Below, in pieces: positions 57,409-64,000 of a DNA stretch of 64,000 bases. The position numbers and the translations under genes were made by a program. The notes under the pieces were generated by a model. That model saw only the letters and a program-made list of their open reading frames with translations. It ran no database searches and was not told the DNA's origin. The stretch comes from Rutidosis leptorrhynchoides (lineage: Eukaryota > Streptophyta > Magnoliopsida > Asterales > Asteraceae): the NCBI RefSeq assembly GCF_046630445.1, contig NC_092334.1, positions 104,789,501-104,853,500 on the forward strand, read 5' to 3'. Numbering within the stretch: the stretch's first letter is position 1; each line of letters opens with the position of its first letter.

Positions 57409-59751
57409 TGTAAGACCCGAATATTTATCTTGCTTGTTTGTGTATTAAGACATTCGAGATTGGGTTTCGCGGATTATTTATATAAAGTTTAAAATGAAAA
57501 AGAATCTGTTTCAGAGAGGCCGCGCGCCGCGCGGGGTAGGGGCGCGCCGCGCCGATTGCTGCTGACAGAACTCCCTTGTTTTTATTTAAATTAAATGAGG
57601 GGTAAAAGGGTAAAATCACATGGGGCCGGATTTGTGTGCCATATTAGCTACTTTGGATCAGTTTTGGATCATTTTTCATGTCCATTCATCCCTTCCAAAT
57701 ATTTAGAGAGAGATTGGAGGTTTTGGTGAAGAAGAAGCTCGAATCGTTCAAAGTCTCGGGTTTTAAAGTTGTTCCTTTCGTTCTCGGCTACGCGGTGATA
57801 GTATTGGTAAGCTCAAACTCCGAATTTCATCTATTTAATTTGATATTCAAGTTAGGGTTTTGAGTTAATTTGTTGTAATACCCCTTTAGGTGATGAAATG
57901 GGTTTAGTGATGCTAGTAATCGGGTTTATTGTTAATTGTTGGTGGATTTTGGGTTGGTGAACAAATTGGCCATGTTTAGAACTTGAAATTTAGTTTAATC
58001 ACTTTAGTTAGCGATTATGGAAGTATTGGAACCCATTGGAGGTTGTTTGGTTGACTAACTTTGACTTTGGGTCAAATTAGGGTTTGGTGGTGACTATGAC
58101 CCGATTGGCGATTTAATGAGGTTTATAAACTTAAAATGGATTAAGTTGAAGTATAGAACCGAGTTAAATGTGTTTTGGTGTCAAAACTTGTAAAGGATGA
58201 GATTTTGGCCTTTATGGGTCAAAATTAGGGTTTAAGTGTCAAAATGGGTATGACACGTGTTTAACACTTGAGTTCGGGTTTAATTGGCATATTATGACCA
58301 TTCTCACTTGTGTTAGTGATTATTGGTTGGTTTGGGTACGGTTTGTGCTTGGAAGTGCATTTGGGTCGAAATGGCACTAAGTGACGAATTGGGTTAATTT
58401 GTGAATCCAATCTAATTGTGTTGTGGTATTTGTGATAATGGAATAGGTATTTTCCATTGGCGAGTTGCGGTTTACTTGGAAGCTTTCTTCAAGACTTCAA
58501 GGTGAGTGATAATATCCTATATGCATATGTATGTGTAGGATGGGTGCGGGTCGGGTGAAGTGATTCTCGGTTATAGAGCTCACTTCACATATAGGTGGAT
58601 TTGAAGGACTTGTGTATGAGTCCAATTGGCACGTTTGTGCGTCTTGGTTGACCATCTTTGGCGAAGTACACGTTTATGTGCACGTTATCACACTTGGTTG
58701 TGATTTGGTTGTTATAACCCTAATGGCGAAGGGTTGATATGGTTGTGTGGTGGATTTTATAATCCCGTGACCGTGGGTTTTAGTATTGTGAAATGAATCT
58801 CGGGTAGTGCGGATTCATGGTGACTCGGGTTGTTCGGTCACCTTATTGGAGGTAATGAATCTCGGGTAGTGCGGATTCATGATGACTCGGGTTGTTCGGT
58901 CATCTTATGGTTGAGAAGTGAATTTCGGGTTGTGCGAATTCACAAGGCTCGGGTTGTTCGGCCAATGTTCGTGTGGTTGAGGTTAAGGGGTTAACCTTGT
59001 TCGTTTATATTGTTATATATATATTAATGTGTTGTTGTGTTGTAGCTAACCCTCCGGGTGTAGCTATTTGGCGATGTTTACCTTGTCGTTGGTGGACTAT
59101 CTTTTGTGTTGTATCATTAGCTCGTTGCTTAGATCGTACGGTATGCTTAGTGTAGATGCTTTATACTTGGATGCTTCGGTATGCGGTATTTGTTTTGTGT
59201 GGCGTATTCATTTTATACATATATATGTATGTAGTATATTATCATTCACTAAGCATTAGCTTACCCTCTCGTTGTTGACTCTTTTTATAGATCGCATGTG
59301 GATTGGTGGCTCGGGTAAGCGCGAGGACTAGAAGACGTGCATAGTTGCTTTAGTGACTTGCTTTTGGATCATTTAGGATTGGGTAGCGTATCCCCAATCG
59401 CCATGCTCGGCTTTGTTGCATTAAAAGTCTTTTGGTCAAATATTGTATTTCAGTACTTAAGGTGGTAAAATGGGTCGATGTGGGACCCGCTTCGTAAACT
59501 TAATTTTATTAATTAAACGTGTTAGTTTTATATGTATGAATTCACGGTTAAAAGCGTTTTGGCTAAAAACGTCGGGAACGGGTCAAACATTTTCGTTAAA
59601 TTGACTTCCGGGGACAGCGGGCTGCCCAGGTGGTTTGGCGCGCCGCGCACCCACCTGGCGCGCCGCGCAAATGAACTGCACCAGAAATTTTTTTTTTTTT
59701 TGTCATGAAATTTAACGGGGTTTTATACGCGGTATGGTTTGGGTTGTTACA
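57409..59751 (+). mobile_element. 3' LTR of element D
   Basis: 2343 bp, nearly identical to the 5' LTR. Differences seen: near 59138 (G/A), 59453 (G/A), 59625 and 59632 (within the GC-palindrome neighbourhood), and at the start of the T run near 59687. Confidence 0.95.
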
Positions 59752-59756
59752 ATAGT

Positions 59757-61603
59757 TTAGTTAATTCTAAACTTGTTCGCAAATAAAAGTTAATCCTTCT
59801 AACTTGACTTTTAAAATCAACTAAACACATGTTCTATATCTATATGATATGCTAACGTAATGATTTAAAACCTGGAAACACGAAAAACACCGTAAAACCA
59901 GATTTACGCCGTCGTAGTAACACCGCGGGCTGTTTTGGGTTAGTTAATTAAAAACTATGATAAACTTTGATTTAAAAGTTGTTATTCTGAGAAAATGATT
60001 TTTATTATGAACATGAAACTATATCCAAAAATTATGGTTAAACACAAAGTGGAAGTATGTTTTCTAAAATGGTCAAATAGACGTCGTTCTTTCGACTGAA
60101 ATGACTACCTTTACAAAAACGACTTGTAACTTATTTTTCCGAGTATAAACCTATACTTTTTCTGTTTAGATTCCTAAAATAGAGTTCAATATGAAACCAT
60201 AGCAATTTGATTCACTCAAAACGGATTTAAAATGAAGAAGTTATGGGTAAAACATGATTGGATAATTTTTCTCATTTTAGCTACTTGAAAATTGGTAACA
60301 AATCTATTCCAACCATAACTTAATCAACTTGTATTGTATATTATGTAATCTTGAGATATCATAGATACGTATACAATGTTTCGACCTATCATGTCGACAC
60401 ATCTATATATATTTCGGAACAACCATAGACACTCTATATGTGAATGTTGGAGTTAGCTATACAGGGTTGAGGTTGATTCCAAAATATATATAGCTTGAGT
60501 TGTGATCAATACTGAGATACATATACACTGGGTCGTGAATTGATTCAAGATAATATTTATCGATTTATTTCTGTACATCTAACTGTGGACAACTAGTTGT
60601 AGCTTACTAACGAGGACAGCTGATTTAATAAACTTAAAATATCAAAATATATTAAAAGTGTTGTAAATATATTTTGAACATACTTTGATATATATGTATA
60701 TATTGTTATAGGTTCGTGAATTAACCAGTGGCCAAGTCTTACTTCCCGACGAAGTAAAAATCTGTGAAAGTGAGTTATAGTCCCACTTTTAAAATCTAAT
60801 ATTTTTGGGATGAGAATACATGCAGGTTTTATAAATGATTTACAAAATAGACACAAGTACGTGAAACTACATTCTATGGTTGAATTATCGAAATCGAATA
60901 TGCCCCTTTTTATTAAGTCTGGTAATCTAAGAATTAGGGAACAGACACCCTAATTGACGCGAATCCTAAAGATAGATCTGTTGGGCCTAACAAACCCCAT
61001 CCAAAGTACCGGATGCTTTAGTACTTCGAAATTTATATCATATCCGAAGGGTATCCCGGAATGATGGGGATATTCTTATATATGCATCTTGTTAATGTCG
61101 TTTACCAGGTGTTCACCATATGAATGATTTTTATCTCTATGTATGGGATGTGTATTGAAATATGAAATCTTGTGGTCTATTGTTACGATTTGATATATAT
61201 AGGTTAAACCTATAACTCACCAACATTTTTGTTGACGTTTAAAGCATGTTTATTCTCAGGTGAATACTAAGAGCTTCCGCTGTTGCATACTAAAATAAGG
61301 ACAAGATTTGGAGTCCATGTTTGTATGATATTGTGTAAAAACTGCATTCAAGAAACTGATTTCGATGTAACATATTTGTGTTGTAAACCATTATGTAATG
61401 GTCGTGTGTAAACAGGATATTTTAGATTATCATTATTTGATAATCTACGTAAAGCTTTTTAAACCTTTATTTATGAAATAAAGGTTATGGTTTGTTTTAA
61501 AAATGAATGCAGTCTTTGAAAAATGTCTCATATAGAGGTCAAAACCTCGCAACGAAATCAATTAATATGGAACGTTTTTAATCAATAAGAACGGGACATT
61601 TCA
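59757..61603 (+). mobile_element. 3' LTR of element E, right part
   Basis: Resumes the E LTR (TTAGTTAATTCTAAAC) and ends GGGACATTTCA, followed by the TGGAC duplication. Confidence 0.95.
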
Positions 61604-61906
61604 TGGACCCATAAAGTCAATACCCCAAACGTCAAATACTTCACATACTTGAATGACATTTTGTGGCATTTCATCACGTTGACTTATTTTTCCAGTCCTT
61701 TGACAAGCATCGCAGGATTTGCAAAGAAGGTGTGCGTCTTTGAAAATTGTAGGCCAATAGAATCCAGCATCGTAAACTTTTCTTGCTGTGAGTTGAGGCC
61801 CATAATGCCCTCCTGTTGGTCCTGTGTGACAATGGTTTAAGATTTGACTAGCTTCATCTCCGAATACACATCGGCGTATTATTCCATCGGGACAACTTTT
61901 AAACAA
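61604..61906 (-). pseudogene. Integrase N-terminus of element C (split by E)
   Basis: Minus-strand frame with the HHCC zinc-binding region ([20 protein letters not shown]...[16 protein letters not shown]) and the start of the catalytic core, VWGIDFMGP, with the first Asp. It stops at the E insertion; the rest is at 39749-38880. A stop lies just upstream near 61919. Confidence 0.85.
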
Positions 61907-62046
61907 ATGTGGATCTTCCTAGAAATAGTGTTTTATATCACTAAAGAATTTCTTTCATTTTTGGTACGACAATCCTTTTTCAAGGAATCCACATACTAAG
62001 TAATTTGCATAGTCTGCAAACTATGAAATTTCACTATAATCTATCT
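61907..62046 (-). pseudogene. Degraded RNase H-integrase linker of element C
   Basis: Contains stops and a tandem duplication of AATCTATCTTT (62038-62059). No domain readable. Confidence 0.5.
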
Positions 62047-63711
62047 TTAATCTATCTTTAATAGATATTCATCAGGAAAGTTATCTTGTATGGCCGATTT
62101 ATTTAGAACTTCTAATTCAGAATTTTCAAGATGAGAAAGATGATCAGCGGTGAGATTTTCTGCTCCCTTTTTATCTCGGATCTCAATATCAAACTCTTGT
62201 AAGAGTAAGATCCAACGGATTAATCTTGGTTTAGCATCTTGTTTTGAAAATAGGTATCTAATAGCAAAATGGTCGGTATAGACCACCGTTTTAGCTAGAA
62301 CGAGATATGAACAAAATTTGTCAAAAGCAAAGACAATAGCAAGGAGTTCTTTTTCAATAGTTGTGTAGTTCGTTTGTGCTCCTTGTAACGTCTTACTAGC
62401 ATATTAAATAGGTTGAAATCGTTTTTCAATCATTTGTCCTAAAACGGCTCCCATTGCAAAATCACTTGCATCGCACATTAGTTCAAATGGTAGATTCCAA
62501 TTTGGAGTTATCATGATCGGCGCATTAGTGAGTTTTTCTTTAAGAATATTAAAAGATTTGATGCATTCATCTGAAAAGATGAATGGAGCATCTTTTTCTA
62601 GGAGTTTATTCATAGGAGTGGCAATTTTAGAAAAATCTTTTATGAAACGTCGGTAAAAACCGGCATGCCCTAGAAAACTCCTAACTCCTCTAACATTGGT
62701 GGGATGTGAAAGTTTAGCAATTATATCTACTTTGGCTCTATCCACTTCAATTCCTCCCTTTGAAATTTTATGACCAAGAACGATGCCTTCTTTAACCATG
62801 AAATGGCATTTCTCCCAATTAAGAACTAGATTTGATTGTTCGCATCTAATAAGCATTCATTCAAGATTAACTAGACATGATTCAAATGTATCACCGAAAA
62901 CTGAAAAGTCATCCATGAAAACTTCCATGCATTCTTCTATCATATCGTGAAAAATCGCCATCATGCACCTTTGAAAGGTTGTAGGGGCTTTGCAAAGTCC
63001 AAATGGCATGCGTTTGTAAGCAAAAGTACCATAAGGGCACGTGAATGTGGTTTTCTCTTGATCTTCGGGTGCTATTGGAATTTGAAAGTATCCGGAAAAA
63101 CCGTCAAGAAAACAATAGTAACTATTTCCGGCTAATCTTCCCAACATTTGATCAATGAAAGGTAAGGGAAAGTGATCTTTTCTGGTGGCGTCATTTAATT
63201 TTCTATAATCAATACAAACATGCCATCCTGTTACAGTCCTAGTAGGAATAAGCTCATTTTTCTCATTTGTGATGACAGTCATGCCACCCTTCTTAGGTAC
63301 GCATTGAACTGGGCTTACCCATGGACTATTAAAAATTGGATAAATTAAATCTGCATCTAGCAGTTTAATAATTTCTTTCTTAACAACATCTTGCATATTA
63401 GGATTTAGTCTTCTTTGGCGTTGCACATACGTTTTATGACCCTCTTCCATAAGGATTTTATGTGTGCAATATGAAGGACTTATGCCTTTAATGTCATGAA
63501 TCTTCCATGCAATAGCTGGTTTATGAGCTTTTAGCACAGCTATGAGTTGAGATTTTTCATTTTCAGTAAGAGAAGACGATATTATTACAGGTAATTCAGA
63601 TTCACCATGTAAATAAGCATATTCCAAATGGTTTGGAAGTGGCTTTAATTCTAAGGTCGGTGGTTCTTCTATCGATGATTTATATCGATATCTGTCTTCT
63701 TCTTTTAGCAT
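62047..63711 (-). pseudogene. Reverse transcriptase and RNase H of element C
   Basis: One minus-strand frame broken by TGA at 62859-62857 and TAA at 62406-62404, ending at a stop at 62047. RT: LLDADLIYPIFNSPWVSPVQCVPKKGG, the long insertion before WHVCIDYRKLNDATRKDHFPLPF that is usual in Athila/Tat RTs, and the active-site box FMDDFSVFG. The RT thumb/connection (GFYRRFIKDFSKIA) is followed by RNase H (FELMCDASDFAMGAVLG, then [12 protein letters not shown] and [12 protein letters not shown]). It would copy the genomic RNA to DNA. At least three stops, so inactive. Confidence 0.88.
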
Positions 63712-63720
63712 TTGAATTTC

Positions 63721-64000
63721 TTATGTTGTTGGTTCATATCCATTAGCCATAAGTGTAGCTAACATTTCAGTTTCATCAATTGGTTCAGTTCCTTCTCCTA
63801 ACGAACATTCTCCTGTTCCTTGCAATTCTAGAAATTCTTCTAACAATTCTGCATGTGAATCTATAGTTTGAATGTAATAACATGTATCATCTGCAGATTG
63901 CGGTTGTTGCATGGCTCTATCAACTGAAAAGGTAACACTCTCGTCCTCTATACTTAGGGTCAACTTCTTACCGAACACGTCTATTATTGCTTTCGCCGTG
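63721..64000 (-). pseudogene. Protease C-terminus and linker of element C
   Basis: Minus-strand frame entering from the right edge: AIIDVFGKKLTLSIEDESVTFSV is the usual end of an Athila protease, followed by an acidic linker (ELLEEFLELQGTGECSLGEG). A TAA at 63723-63721 separates it from RT in the same frame. Gag and the 5' LTR lie beyond the window. Confidence 0.7.

Larger units (their letters stand above)
51374..59751 (+). mobile_element. Element D: gag-only (TR-GAG-like) LTR retrotransposon
   Basis: 8378 bp, flanked by ATAGT (51369-51373, 59752-59756) within the E LTR. LTRs 51374-53716 and 57409-59751 are both exactly 2343 bp; by eye I find five substitutions and no gaps, so insertion is recent. 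PBS and PPT are intact. The interior encodes only gag, followed by 2.3 kb of repeats with hairpin potential. This fits the described TR-GAG class of non-autonomous elements. Enzymes would have to come from a relative, perhaps an H-like element: D and H share the PPT and LTR blocks. Confidence 0.95.
39755..61603 (+). mobile_element. Element E: full-length Ty3/gypsy chromovirus, with D nested in its 3' LTR
   Basis: Flanked by TGGAC on both sides (39750-39754, 61604-61608) inside the integrase frame of element C. LTRs: 39755-43192 and 49792-61603 (the latter interrupted by D). Without D and its duplicated 5 bp the element is about 13.5 kb. Order: LTR, PBS, acidic ORF, F-box-like ORF, gag-pol, LTR. 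All three frames are open, so it may be a recently active element. The base before the 3' LTR is preceded by AACGGGTAGGTAC, an unusually pyrimidine-containing polypurine tract. Confidence 0.95.

Overview
This is repeat-dense plant nuclear DNA. I see no intact ordinary host gene. The window is made of LTR retrotransposons inserted into one another: tRNA-iMet-primed Ty3/gypsy chromoviruses (PBS TGGTATCAGAG type) and tRNA-Asp-primed Athila-like elements (PBS TGGYGCCGCTGCCGGGGA). It also holds MITE-like elements, a SINE and microsatellites. The repeat types suggest a eudicot, probably Asteraceae; that is an inference from recalled family resemblance, not a search. Letters A-H below are labels I assigned.

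Layout: 1-2665 is debris plus the leader of element F (minus), whose 3.5-kb LTR is 2667-6150. 6151-9849 is non-LTR sequence with a long-TIR element, a Stowaway MITE, a near-perfect 99-nt foldback and a minus-strand SINE. 9850-16645 is element A (plus), an Athila-like element with a decayed gag, three retropepsin-like domains and a two-exon 3' ORF, but no RT or integrase. 16646-17450 is an LTR fragment. 17451-21026 is the 3' LTR and integrase/chromodomain end of element H (minus). 21027-30941 is element B (plus), Athila-like with gag, protease and a 351-aa ORF, again without RT or integrase, and interrupted by a solo LTR (25583-28979, TSD GCAGA). From 30942 past the right edge runs element C (minus), an Athila-like element with PR, RT, RNase H, integrase and an ATHILA-type 3' ORF, carrying several stop codons. 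C's integrase is split by element E (plus, 39755-61603, TSD TGGAC). E has an open gag-pol polyprotein preceded by an acidic ORF and by an ORF with an F-box-like N-terminus. E's right LTR is in turn split by element D (51374-59751, TSD ATAGT), a very young element that encodes only gag.

The most unusual signals are four. (1) The LTRs of D and H each hold an array of short hairpins whose loops are constant while their stems change together; in both, the array lies inside an intron-like interval with good splice sites, and D carries two more hairpin arrays in its pol-less interior. (2) E carries an F-box-like ORF between its 5' LTR and gag. (3) A carries three tandem aspartic protease domains. 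(4) In five families, GC-rich palindromes or inverted short repeats lie just upstream of the LTR TATA-like box, and in A and C they occur again upstream of the spliced 3' ORF.

Nesting order, youngest first: D into E, E into C, and C next to or into B. B cuts H, and H lies in an older LTR fragment next to A. Boundaries given by TG...CA ends plus 5-bp duplications (E, D, solo LTR) are firm. The ends of A, B, C and H are inferred from terminal motifs, PBS or PPT only.
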